Positions 19,305 to 27,791 of a stretch of 64,000 nucleotides of DNA are shown here, one piece after another. A program made the position numbers and the translations under genes. Numbering within the stretch: the first letter of the stretch is position 1; every line of letters begins with the position of its first letter. The notes beneath the pieces were generated by a model. The model had not been told where the DNA came from. It worked only from the letters and a program-made list of their open reading frames with translations, and ran no database searches. This DNA comes from Shewanella pneumatophori (GTDB lineage Bacteria; Pseudomonadota; Gammaproteobacteria; Enterobacterales; Shewanellaceae): positions 434,001 to 498,000 of the forward strand of contig NZ_JAKILB010000001.1 of NCBI RefSeq assembly GCF_023283895.1. The letters run 5' to 3'.

Positions 19305-19931
19305 TTAATTGGTTAATTTTAAGCGTTGATCGTCAATATCAACATCATCAGGAACAATAAACTTAAATAGTTCTTTATCTTGGTCAGCAATCACATGCTG
19401 ATCCGACAGTGTAAAATCACTAATATTGCCTTGCTGGTCAGTTAAGACCATTTGGGTAAGTTCAGTTCCGTTAAAACAAACTTGTACTTCAGATACGCCA
19501 CTATCGGTATCTTTAGGGCTAATATCAAAACAATTATTGCTTTGAGTAACATTGTATTGCGACCAAGTTGAATCGTCGGAATGAACTAGCAAAGCGATTG
19601 GCGATGCATTTATTGCTTGATTTATATCCATCACAGACACTTCTTCAGCAAAAGGGTTATAAACCCAAACATCGGTGCCGTCGGCTACAATAAGTGATTC
19701 ATCTGGCGCGGTTAAATGCCAATAGAATTGATTTGGTTGTGAAAGTGCAAATACTCCCTCACCTGTTTGAATCACTTTGTCATTAATGTCAGTTACTTTT
19801 TGGTTGAAGTTAGCTTTTAAACTGCTAATTTCTGCCAACTTGAGTTTTAAATCGTCCGACGCAGTTGCAAAAGCTGAAGTTTGGTAAAACATAGGTAAGC
19901 TAAGCACTGCAATAGTTAGTATCTTTTTCAT
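19305..19931 (-). CDS. lolA: Outer-membrane lipoprotein carrier LolA
   Basis: A 208-residue periplasmic chaperone that takes lipoproteins from LolCDE to the outer membrane. A signal peptide ([22 protein letters not shown]) leads to the LolA fold: [35 protein letters not shown] and [13 protein letters not shown] are typical. Cysteines at about 133 and 150 may pair. GGAG just before the ATG is the ribosome site. It sits between ftsK and rarA, the conserved order in gammaproteobacteria. Confidence 0.95.
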   Translation of the reverse strand: MKKILTIAVLSLPMFYQTSAFATASDDLKLKLAEISSLKANFNQKVTDINDKVIQTGEGVFALSQPNQFYWHLTAPDESLIVADGTDVWVYNPFAEEVSVMDINQAINASPIALLVHSDDSTWSQYNVTQSNNCFDISPKDTDSGVSEVQVCFNGTELTQMVLTDQQGNISDFTLSDQHVIADQDKELFKFIVPDDVDIDDQRLKLTN

Positions 19932-19943
19932 TTTACTCTCCGA

Positions 19944-19966
19944 GTTAACCCCTTTTGGGGGTTAAC
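19944..19966 (-). other. Intercistronic hairpin between ftsK and lolA
   Basis: GTTAACCCC (19944-19952), loop TTTTG, GGGGTTAAC (19958-19966): a perfect 9-bp stem without a T-run. It ends close to the lolA ribosome site. It may stabilise or process the message rather than end it. Confidence 0.55.
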
Positions 19967-20001
19967 ACTGAAATAATTCTTTGGTGATATTTTCGGTATA
20001 A

Positions 20002-22608
20002 CTATACGTAATCTTTTGGTGGTGGCGGCGCAAGAACTTCACGATTACCATTATGACCTTGGGCACTGACCACGCCTTGAAGTTCCATCTGCTCAATAAT
20101 ACGCGCAGCACGGTTATAACCAATCTTAAATTTACGTTGCACACTAGAGATAGAGCCACGGCGAGTTTGGGTAACAAAAGCCACAGCTTCATCATATAAG
20201 GCGTCAACGTCTTCTTCTGACTCACTTGCTTCACCCGGGAGCAAAACTTGTTCGCCTTCCGCAGATCCTTGTAAAATTTCATCTATATATTGTGGTTTAC
20301 CACGAGCATGCCAATCGGCAACCACTTTATGAACTTCATGGTCATCGATAAATGCACCATGTACTCGGTTAGGTACGCTTGTGCCAGGTGGCAGATAAAG
20401 CATGTCACCCATACCAAGTAATGTTTCCGCACCTTGTTGATCCAAAATGGTTCTAGAGTCGATACGAGAAGAAACTTGGAACGCCATACGAGTTGGAATG
20501 TTTGCTTTAATCAAGCCGGTAATAACATCAACCGATGGTCTTTGCGTTGCCAAAATTAAATGAATACCAGCAGCACGTGCTTTCTGGGCAATACGTGCAA
20601 TGAGTTCTTCTACTTTTTTACCAACAATCATCATCATGTCAGCAAATTCGTCGACGACAACAACAATTGAAGGCAATTTATCAAGCTCGGGAGCTTCTGC
20701 GTCCATACTGTCAGAGGCTTTCCAAAGTGGGTCAACTATAGGTTGCCCTGCAGCTTTTGCTTCTTTAATTTTGGCGTTGTAACCTTTTAAGTTACGCACT
20801 CCAAGCGCAGACATTAGCTTATAGCGGCGCTCCATCTCCCCAACACACCATCTTAAGGCGTTAGATGCTTCTTTCATGTCGGTTACCACTTCACACAATA
20901 GGTGTGGAATACCTTCGTAAACTGATAATTCAAGCATCTTAGGGTCGATCATGATAAAGCGCACATCATCAGGGCCAGACTTATAAAGTAAGCTGGTGAT
21001 CATGACGTTTACACCCACTGATTTACCCGAGCCGGTTGTACCCGCTACCAGTAAGTGTGGCATTTTACCAAGGTCAACAATAACCGGCTTGCCACCGATA
21101 TCAGCGCCTAGCACCATACTTAAATGTGATGGGTCGTCCCTAAACTCTGCGCAATCGAGCACATCACGCATAAATACGGTTTCACGGAACTTATTAGGTA
21201 ACTCGAGACCCACATACGCTTTACCAGGGATAACTTCAACAACACGTACGTTTTCAGCTAACAGAGAGCGTGCCAAATCTTTTGAAAGGTTGGTAATTTT
21301 TGATGCTTTAATACCCGGTGCTAATTCTAGCTCGAAGCGTGTTACAACTGGCCCTGGATATACGCCAACAACGTTAGCAGTAATATTAAAGTCAGCCAGC
21401 TTAACTTCTACCAGTTTACCGATTTGCTCAAGCTCTTCTTCACTAATTGGGTTTTTCTTGCGATCAGGTATATCCAGTAATGAAATACAAGGTAACGGTG
21501 TTAATGGCGCACGTTGTTGCTCTTCCTCTTGACCAGGAAGTACAACAATACCATCAACAATCTTTACTTTATCATTAGCACTAGTCGCTGCCGCTGCCGG
21601 AGCGGCATGATTTGTAGCAGGTGCAGGTATACCGGCCGTGCCAACTGAAGATGTGTTATCAAAATCGATAATCTCTACATCAGAGTGATGCTCTGCAGTG
21701 TGGGTAACCCATGGCGGTGCTACTTCAGCTTCTTGCTGAGTTTCAACAGACTGAATACTATTAACTAACTTAGGCTCAACTCTTGCTTCGCCGGTTGACG
21801 CTAACTTAGGTTCAACACGATTAACGCTAGTTTGTTTAGCCTTAGTTTCAGCTACAGTAGGACTGTGTTTATTGCCCTGCTCTTCTTCATCGTCATATTC
21901 ATCATCGTAAACATCTTGGTCCTGCGCATTACGACGTTCTTTAAATCGCTCTACAACTGATAAAAATCCACGAGTATCTTCGGTGTCACCGATATCTGGT
22001 TTAAAGCGGCTTGGTAAATTCTTAATTGCTTTAAATAGCCATATAGTTGCATAGCCTGTCATATCAATAACAGTTAACCAGCTAATGCCCGTTAATAATG
22101 TGAAACCAGCACCGACAAAACACAGCAACAGCAGTGTAGTGCCCAGTTTATTAAAGTAAGGTAGCATCGCCTCGGCAATAACATCACCAGCGACTCCGCC
22201 TGCCGAAAACCCATAAATGCCATTGGCATTCATACTCGCTAGTGCGGCAAGACTTAGTACGATTAATAAAAAGCCGATTAATCGAAGCCCTACTGAAAAG
22301 TAGTCTATTTCCAGTAACTTATGCGTACGCTTAAACAACAACCAGCCAGTTAGGGCGATAATAATGGGAATGATGTAGGCACAATACCCAAAGAAATAAA
22401 ACAGCACATCAGCGAGCCATGCCCCTACTGCACCGGTTAGGTTTTGGATTTCACCGTCAAAATGCGACTGACTCCAACCTGGATCAGATGAGTGAAAACT
22501 GCTTAATGCGATTAAGACGTAGGTTGCTAACATGCAACAAATAATAAGACTACCTTCCAGTAATCGTTGAATACCAGATAGGGTTTTAACGCTATTTCCC
22601 TTGGACAA
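20002..22608 (-). CDS. ftsK: DNA translocase FtsK
   Basis: An 868-residue septal DNA pump that moves chromosome ends and activates XerCD at dif. N-terminal helices (about residues 15-200) anchor it in the inner membrane. An acidic, Gln/Pro-poor linker follows (about 200-385; runs such as DEYDDEEEQ). The motor domain has Walker [13 protein letters not shown] and Walker [14 protein letters not shown]. The C-terminal gamma winged helix ([22 protein letters not shown]) reads KOPS sequences. The linker is much shorter than in the 1329-residue E. coli protein, as is common elsewhere. Confidence 0.97.
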   Translation of the reverse strand: MSKGNSVKTLSGIQRLLEGSLIICCMLATYVLIALSSFHSSDPGWSQSHFDGEIQNLTGAVGAWLADVLFYFFGYCAYIIPIIIALTGWLLFKRTHKLLEIDYFSVGLRLIGFLLIVLSLAALASMNANGIYGFSAGGVAGDVIAEAMLPYFNKLGTTLLLLCFVGAGFTLLTGISWLTVIDMTGYATIWLFKAIKNLPSRFKPDIGDTEDTRGFLSVVERFKERRNAQDQDVYDDEYDDEEEQGNKHSPTVAETKAKQTSVNRVEPKLASTGEARVEPKLVNSIQSVETQQEAEVAPPWVTHTAEHHSDVEIIDFDNTSSVGTAGIPAPATNHAAPAAAATSANDKVKIVDGIVVLPGQEEEQQRAPLTPLPCISLLDIPDRKKNPISEEELEQIGKLVEVKLADFNITANVVGVYPGPVVTRFELELAPGIKASKITNLSKDLARSLLAENVRVVEVIPGKAYVGLELPNKFRETVFMRDVLDCAEFRDDPSHLSMVLGADIGGKPVIVDLGKMPHLLVAGTTGSGKSVGVNVMITSLLYKSGPDDVRFIMIDPKMLELSVYEGIPHLLCEVVTDMKEASNALRWCVGEMERRYKLMSALGVRNLKGYNAKIKEAKAAGQPIVDPLWKASDSMDAEAPELDKLPSIVVVVDEFADMMMIVGKKVEELIARIAQKARAAGIHLILATQRPSVDVITGLIKANIPTRMAFQVSSRIDSRTILDQQGAETLLGMGDMLYLPPGTSVPNRVHGAFIDDHEVHKVVADWHARGKPQYIDEILQGSAEGEQVLLPGEASESEEDVDALYDEAVAFVTQTRRGSISSVQRKFKIGYNRAARIIEQMELQGVVSAQGHNGNREVLAPPPPKDYV

Positions 22609-22752
22609 TGGAAAACCTACACTAAAAAAATGTTAATTAGGGACAAGATACCAGAATTTAAGACTTTTTGCAGCGTTTGCTACTTTCGCTTATGGATGCA
22701 TAACTATTCACAAGAGGATTTTGCAACACTTTGTATCATTCATCGTTTTCGA

Positions 22753-22782
22753 TAAAAAAAGGGCCTGAAAGGCCCCTTTTAC
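22753..22782 (-). terminator. Intrinsic terminator after lrp
   Basis: Reverse strand AAAAGGGGCC, loop TTTCA, GGCCCTTTTTTT: a 10-bp stem with one G-T pair and a strong T-run, 17 bases past the lrp stop. Confidence 0.92.
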
Positions 22783-22798
22783 CAGCAAAGACTAATAT

Positions 22799-23302
22799 TT
22801 ACAGTTCTGTAACTGTATTAATAGCAACACGATTAGTTTGCTTAACTTCTTCCATCACAACATAAGTACGAGTGTCTGAAACCGCTGGTAACTTAAGCAG
22901 TGTTTCACCTAAAAGACGGCGATATGCAGACATATCTGATACTCGAGTTTTAAGTAAGTAGTCGAAATCACCAGATACTAAGTGACATTCTTGAATATCA
23001 TCCAGTAATTGAACTGCTTTGTTAAACTTATCAAACACTTCTGCAGTATCACGGTTCAAAGTGATCTCAACGAATACCAATAAAGAAGCGCCCAAATAGT
23101 GTGGGTTAACTAAAGCTGTATATCCTTTTATATACCCTTGTTTTTCAAGTCTTTTTACTCGTTCTAGACAAGGGGTTGGACTTAATCCTACACGTTTAGA
23201 TAACTCTACGTTCGAAATTCGGCCATCAATTTGTAATTCATTAAGTATATTTCTATCTATACGATCTAAGTCTTTTATAGGACTCTTTTTATTATTAACC
23301 AT
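22799..23302 (-). CDS. lrp: Leucine-responsive regulatory protein Lrp
   Basis: A 167-residue Lrp/AsnC regulator, nearly full-length similar to E. coli Lrp as I recall it (KDLDRIDRNILNELQ, then GRISNVELSKRVGLSPTPCL, the helix-turn-helix). The C-terminal RAM domain holds the effector pocket (ECHLVSGDFDYLLKTRV). The frame is open further upstream to 23368, but the ATG at 23302 gives the family N-terminus MVNNKKSPIKDLD. It is divergent from ald, which Lrp-type proteins often regulate, so the 180-base spacer is a likely target. Confidence 0.96.
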   Translation of the reverse strand: MVNNKKSPIKDLDRIDRNILNELQIDGRISNVELSKRVGLSPTPCLERVKRLEKQGYIKGYTALVNPHYLGASLLVFVEITLNRDTAEVFDKFNKAVQLLDDIQECHLVSGDFDYLLKTRVSDMSAYRRLLGETLLKLPAVSDTRTYVVMEEVKQTNRVAINTVTEL

Positions 23303-23399
23303 ATTTATAACCCTGGTTGTCGTTAACAACGATATTATTAACTGCTTAAGCAAAAACTTCAGCAGCATAAACTACGGAATGAATACTATACTAGATTTC

Positions 23400-23461
23400 C
23401 CTGAAACATTCACGTTCAGGCAATATAAAATAACAATTACACCCATATTAAATGGGTTTTT
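23400..23461 (+). promoter_or_regulatory. Two small stem-loops in the ald leader, the second terminator-like
   Basis: CCTGAA (23400-23405) pairs with TTCAGG (23415-23420). ACCCAT (23441-23446) pairs with ATGGGT (23452-23457) over ATTAA and is followed by four more T residues, ending about 20 bases before the ald start. The second stem is only six pairs, so termination would be weak. Confidence 0.35.
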
Positions 23462-23482
23462 ATGCGAAATTGAGGCTCGAAG

Positions 23483-24598
23483 ATGATTATAGGTGTTCCA
23501 AAAGAAATCAAAAATCACGAATATCGTGTAGGTATGGTTCCATCAAGCGTTCGCGAACTAACTTCACGTGGTCATGAGGTTTTTATTGAAACAAATGCTG
23601 GTTCAGGAATTGGTTTTGCTGATCAAGACTATATTGCTGTAGGCGCAAAAATTCTCGACACTGCTGCAGAAGTATTTGCCCAATCAGAAATGATTGTAAA
23701 AGTAAAAGAGCCACAAGCTGTTGAGCGTGCAATGCTACGCCAAGATCAACTTCTCTTTACTTACCTTCACCTTGCACCAGACCTTCCTCAAACTGAAGAT
23801 CTTGTTAAAAGCGGTTCTGTTTGTATCGCTTATGAAACTGTTACTGACGATCGCGGTACCCTACCACTACTTGCGCCTATGTCAGAAGTTGCTGGCCGTA
23901 TGTCTATCCAAGCAGGTGCTATGGCACTTGAGAAGTCTATGGGTGGCCGCGGTATGTTATTAGGTGGCGTACCGGGTGTTGAGCCAGCTAAAGTCGTTAT
24001 TATTGGTGGCGGTATGGTTGGTACCAACGCTGCACAAATGGCCGTTGGACTTGGCGCAGACGTTGTCATTCTTGATCGTAGTATCGATGCATTACGTCGT
24101 CTTAACGCTCAGTTCGACAATAAAGTAAAAGCTATCTACTCAACAGCAGATGCTATTGAAAAGCATGTACTTGAAGCAGATCTTGTTATTGGTGGTGTAT
24201 TAGTTCCAGGTGCTGCGGCGCCAAAACTTGTGACTAAAGACCACATCAAGCGCATGAAACCAGGTTCTGCAATTGTGGATGTTGCAATCGACCAAGGTGG
24301 TTGTATTGAGACTTCACATGCGACAACACACCAAGATCCAACTTATATTGTTGATGACGTAGTACATTATTGTGTAGCAAACATGCCTGGTGCTGTTGCG
24401 CGTACCTCAACATTCGCACTAAACAATGCAACACTACCTTATATTATTAAGTTGGCACAATTAGGTTACAGAGAAGCGCTACTACAAGACAAGCACTTAC
24501 TAAACGGCCTAAATGTGATGCACGGTAAGATCACTTGTGCAGAAGTTGCTGAAGCTTTAGATATGGAATTTGTTGATCCAACTATTTTGCTAAAATAA
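23483..24598 (+). CDS. ald: Alanine dehydrogenase
   Basis: A 371-residue enzyme that interconverts L-alanine and pyruvate plus ammonium with NAD. Typical marks are the start MIIGVPKEIKNHEYRVGMVP, KVKEPQ with the substrate lysine (about residue 75), HLAPD with a conserved histidine (about 96), and the nucleotide-binding loop GGGMVGTNAAQMAVGLGADV (about 174-193). Length is standard. It probably lets the cell use alanine as a carbon and nitrogen source, and stands divergent from lrp. Confidence 0.97.
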   Translation: MIIGVPKEIKNHEYRVGMVPSSVRELTSRGHEVFIETNAGSGIGFADQDYIAVGAKILDTAAEVFAQSEMIVKVKEPQAVERAMLRQDQLLFTYLHLAPDLPQTEDLVKSGSVCIAYETVTDDRGTLPLLAPMSEVAGRMSIQAGAMALEKSMGGRGMLLGGVPGVEPAKVVIIGGGMVGTNAAQMAVGLGADVVILDRSIDALRRLNAQFDNKVKAIYSTADAIEKHVLEADLVIGGVLVPGAAAPKLVTKDHIKRMKPGSAIVDVAIDQGGCIETSHATTHQDPTYIVDDVVHYCVANMPGAVARTSTFALNNATLPYIIKLAQLGYREALLQDKHLLNGLNVMHGKITCAEVAEALDMEFVDPTILLK

Positions 24599-24694
24599 GC
24601 AGGTATTTATCGTTTAAAGGCTGTTAGATGACGCCCACCCAGTATGAGTGCTTAAATAACAGCTCTTAGTGATTTATAACTAGCGATAACGAAC

Positions 24695-24719
24695 AAGGGA
24701 GCCAATGGCTCCCTTTTTA
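24695..24719 (+). terminator. Intrinsic terminator after ald
   Basis: AAGGGAGCC (24695-24703), loop AAT, GGCTCCCTT (24707-24715) and further T residues. Confidence 0.92.
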
Positions 24720-24781
24720 TGTTCTGCTTGCAGGTAATTAGTTAAAAGTCCGTTTCTTCAAATTTGGCTAAAACAGCAAGT

Positions 24782-25462
24782 TTAACTCGCTAATGCAAAG
24801 CTATAACCTTTGCCTCTTACGGTGTTAATCAAGCTTTTTGGTAGCTGCTTTTCCGATAGCTTACGCCGCGTATTACTAATGTGCATATCTAAATTACGAT
24901 CAAATTGGCCTAATTCTTTTTGTAAAACACGTCGCTGAAGTTCTTGCTTAGTTATCACCTGGCCTTTTCTTTCAAATAGATACTTAAACAGTTTAAATTC
25001 TGTTTGCGTAAAAGAAACCGGTCTTTCAGAAATTGAAATTACAAAACGACTATCGTCAAACAAAATGTCCTGTACTGGTTCCGCTAGTTCTGACTGCGCC
25101 CTAACAACAGCGATTCTTCTTAATAGCGCATGGATCCTAACCGTAAGCTCCCGATAGCTAAAAGGCTTACTTAAAAAGTCATCTGCACCGAGTTCATAGA
25201 CTTTTATTCGCTCTTCTTCTGCATCTAAGGCGGAAATTACAATTACCGGCGTTTTATCAACTCGAAGCTTAAGTAGCTCAATTCCATTCAACTCAGGCAT
25301 GTTGAGATCTAACAAAATTAGATCCTGAGTGGTTGATTTGAGTTTATCTAGTGCTTCTACACCGTTATTTGCAACAGTGACAATAAAGCCTTCCCTTTCC
25401 AAAACTGGCTTTAGCGCGCTTTGAAATACAAGATCATCATCTACCAATAATACGTGTTTCAT
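24782..25462 (-). CDS. OmpR-family response regulator without an adjacent kinase
   Basis: A 226-residue two-domain regulator. The receiver domain has the acidic pocket DDD (8-10), phospho-acceptor D52 (LLDLNMP), the switch Ser in VISA, and K103 region FLSKPF. The winged-helix domain (about 130-224) ends NLDMHISNTRRKLSEK...INTVRGKGYSF, CpxR/OmpR-like. No histidine kinase lies next to it, so its partner is encoded elsewhere or it is regulated otherwise. A likely Fur site lies just upstream of the start. No symbol is given, because several OmpR-type regulators share these features. Confidence 0.9.
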   Translation of the reverse strand: MKHVLLVDDDLVFQSALKPVLEREGFIVTVANNGVEALDKLKSTTQDLILLDLNMPELNGIELLKLRVDKTPVIVISALDAEEERIKVYELGADDFLSKPFSYRELTVRIHALLRRIAVVRAQSELAEPVQDILFDDSRFVISISERPVSFTQTEFKLFKYLFERKGQVITKQELQRRVLQKELGQFDRNLDMHISNTRRKLSEKQLPKSLINTVRGKGYSFALAS

Positions 25463-25473
25463 CTTTTAAACTT

Positions 25474-25492
25474 AATGCGAATTGTTATCATT
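25474..25492 (-). promoter_or_regulatory. Candidate Fur box ahead of the orphan response regulator
   Basis: AATGCGAATTGTTATCATT closely resembles the common Fur site AATGAGAATTGTTATCATT, differing at one base. By the 7-1-7 model it scores 11 of 14. It begins 12 bases before the start codon, where it would cover the -10/+1 region. Confidence 0.5.
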
Positions 25493-25572
25493 TAGATTAC
25501 AATAAAAGAAAGGCTTTTACTAGTCTGTTTAACTTAACAAGCATCATATTTTGTTATTTTTTTCTACCAAAT

Positions 25573-25606
25573 AAAAAAGACCAGCAGCAAAAGCTACTGG
25601 TCTTCT
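25573..25606 (-). terminator. Intrinsic terminator after the DUF885 gene
   Basis: Reverse strand AAGACCAGTAGC, loop TTTT, GCTGCTGGTCTT and a T-run; the stem has 12 pairs with one G-T. Confidence 0.9.
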
Positions 25607-25643
25607 AATTTTACGATTGAATATAAAGTATAAAAAATGCGAA

Positions 25644-27416
25644 TTACTTATTAAGCATCAGCTCACGAATATATTTTACCGGTGCGCTGCCGTAACTTAA
25701 AAACTCTTCATGGAAGGCTTTTAGATCAAAATCATCACCTTTAAGCGCTTTATATTCTTCTCTGAAGTCGTAGATCTCACGATAACCAGAGTAATAGCTG
25801 GTTAGCTGTACTTGACTTAATGTTGCTCGACGCCATTTGCCTTCTGCCTCTGCTTGTTGCTGAAATGCTTCGTTCATCATCAAGTCTAATGCTTGCTCTT
25901 CAGTCATCCCCTTAACTTGAATGCTGTAGTCTAAAATTGTGTTACAAATCACTCGTAAGTTCCATTTGTAATACATCAACCACATTTCAGGTTCGAAGTC
26001 GCCATAGCCTTCTTCTAGCATCATACGCTCGGTATAAACTGCCCAACCTTCTACCATAGCACCATTACCAAATAAGCTTTTAATTAAGCTAGGCGACTCA
26101 TTTGAATAAACAAGTTGAGTGTAATGACCCGGGATAGCTTCATGAATATTAAGCACTTGCAAAATCCAGTGGTTATATTCACGTAAGTAACTTTCCGCTG
26201 ACTCATCGCTCATACCATCAAGTGGTGTGACATTGTAATAAGTGTTACCTGATTTCTCGTACGGTCCAGGAGCACTAATTGATGCACCGGCATAACCACG
26301 CATATAAGCAGGCGTCTCACGCACAACGAGGGGCTTATTTGGATCTAAAGTGACTAGATCTTTAGCTTTTACAAACTCAACTAGTTCAGGGATCTGCGCG
26401 CGAACCTCGTCCACAAAGTCGTCTCGCTTAACATGCTTTGCTGATAATTTGTCGATCAGTTGTTTAATAGCAACATTATCAGCGGCAGGAATTGCCGTAT
26501 CAAAATACTTGCTCCATATCTTATGGGTGATCTTTGCCATTTCAGCTTGAACACGATTTTTATCCGCTACGGCTTTTTCATAAAGGGTTTTCCCCGTCAT
26601 GCCAGCCTGAATATCATAAGCAAATTTTTGCTCATAAAGTTCTTCACCAATGCGGAAACTTTTAGCGCCATTTTTAGCTAAATCAACTTCTAATGCCTTT
26701 AACCAATCAATGTGCTCATTAATTGCCATTGAAACTTTATTAAATCTGGTGGCAAATAATGCCTTTTCTTCATTGGTTAAATCAGAGGTAATTGCTTTAT
26801 CAAGTAACTCACTCGAAAAAACTGAGAAAGCACCTTGGTTTTGCATGATAGCTAACTGTGTGTGCTCTAAAGTTGGCTTAACGATATTTTCTCGTGCGGC
26901 AGCGTAATATGCGGGAACATTCTCCATTCGTGCCAAGACTGAACGTAAACGCTCATCTAATGGTGCAAAGTCTTCATTAATTATTTGCGCAAAACCACCA
27001 GAAACGTTGTAACTTGAAGGGTTCCACTGCCATGATTTAAATGTTTCAAGATCCCATTTCATCTCTGCTAATAGGTTCTCGATAAGGCGATAGTCCGTTA
27101 ACATCGCTGGAGTCATCATACTCGGGTCAAACTTAGTCAGTGCACTTTGCTGAGCATCAATAAAAGCCAGCGTTGCAGCACGCGTGGCAGCATTAGGAAC
27201 TTTCAACACACCATCATATTTATGAAAGCCGCTATACAGTGCCCATGTCGGTGACTCAATCCAAAGTGAATCAATAAAGCTTTGGCTAAATTGCTCAAAT
27301 GCGAGTTTTTGATCTGAAATTTCGACAGCTGCAACGTCAGTCGTTGATTGGGTCTGACAGGCGGTTAAGCCAACTAGAGATAAGGCGATAGCCAACGGCA
27401 ATACGGCTTTTTTCAT
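25644..27416 (-). CDS. DUF885 family lipoprotein, probable metallopeptidase-like
   Basis: A 590-residue protein with a lipoprotein signal (MKKAVLPLAIALSLVGLTAC, lipidated Cys at 20). The DUF885 signature NIHEAIPGHYTQL (about residues 425-437) has the spaced histidines of a zinc site, followed by GWAVYTERMMLEEGYGD. Family members are thought to be peptidases of M3-like fold, but their substrates are mostly unknown. The frame opens 39 bases earlier, yet AAGGGAA and the signal peptide fix the ATG at 27416. It probably works in the periplasm, anchored to a membrane. Confidence 0.88.
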   Translation of the reverse strand: MKKAVLPLAIALSLVGLTACQTQSTTDVAAVEISDQKLAFEQFSQSFIDSLWIESPTWALYSGFHKYDGVLKVPNAATRAATLAFIDAQQSALTKFDPSMMTPAMLTDYRLIENLLAEMKWDLETFKSWQWNPSSYNVSGGFAQIINEDFAPLDERLRSVLARMENVPAYYAAARENIVKPTLEHTQLAIMQNQGAFSVFSSELLDKAITSDLTNEEKALFATRFNKVSMAINEHIDWLKALEVDLAKNGAKSFRIGEELYEQKFAYDIQAGMTGKTLYEKAVADKNRVQAEMAKITHKIWSKYFDTAIPAADNVAIKQLIDKLSAKHVKRDDFVDEVRAQIPELVEFVKAKDLVTLDPNKPLVVRETPAYMRGYAGASISAPGPYEKSGNTYYNVTPLDGMSDESAESYLREYNHWILQVLNIHEAIPGHYTQLVYSNESPSLIKSLFGNGAMVEGWAVYTERMMLEEGYGDFEPEMWLMYYKWNLRVICNTILDYSIQVKGMTEEQALDLMMNEAFQQQAEAEGKWRRATLSQVQLTSYYSGYREIYDFREEYKALKGDDFDLKAFHEEFLSYGSAPVKYIRELMLNK

Positions 27417-27791
27417 GGTGATTCCCTTAATTTGCGAGTTCGTGGTCTTTGCCACTTTTTATATTCGTCCCAAGTAAATCATGTTCTGTTTAATTTTTCA
27501 GTAATTAAACCAAATTAGACAACCTTTGTTACATAACTTAAACCCTTAACAAACTGGTGTTTGTCATTAAATTTGCAACAAAAATTGACATTATTTAGGC
27601 TGAGAAAGGTTCTTACTCATTAAGGATTAGCCAACTCTCATTTATGAGTCTGCTTATAAAAGACCGGGGTTTTGGCTCAGTGAAGTTATATTGCTAAAGC
27701 TTATTAGGGGTTAGTTTTACTAAAACTACTTTTGGGCAGACAATTGCTCTAACGATTGTATCGTTAAAGCAATGCTTAGCTATTTTGATGT
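27417..27791. other. 375-bp spacer, DUF885 gene promoter side
   Basis: No credible gene. The side near 27417 must carry the DUF885 promoter; I cannot name it. The side near 27790 holds a strong inverted repeat at 27743-27773, listed separately. Confidence 0.6.
27743..27773. repeat. 14-bp inverted repeat after the RecQ-like gene
   Basis: ATTGCTCTAACGAT (27743-27756), TGT, ATCGTTAAAGCAAT (27760-27773): 14 pairs with one mismatch, which becomes G-U in reverse-strand RNA. It lies 18 bases past the helicase stop but has no T-run. It probably caps the 3' end of the message. Confidence 0.65.

Noticed and set aside
19962-20282. 106-codon reverse frame at the ftsK 3' end
   Set aside because: Out-of-frame shadow of FtsK that would run past its stop.
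20996-21532. 178-codon + strand frame inside ftsK
   Set aside because: Shadow of the FtsK coding sequence; Ser/Thr/Pro-rich product with no recognisable fold.
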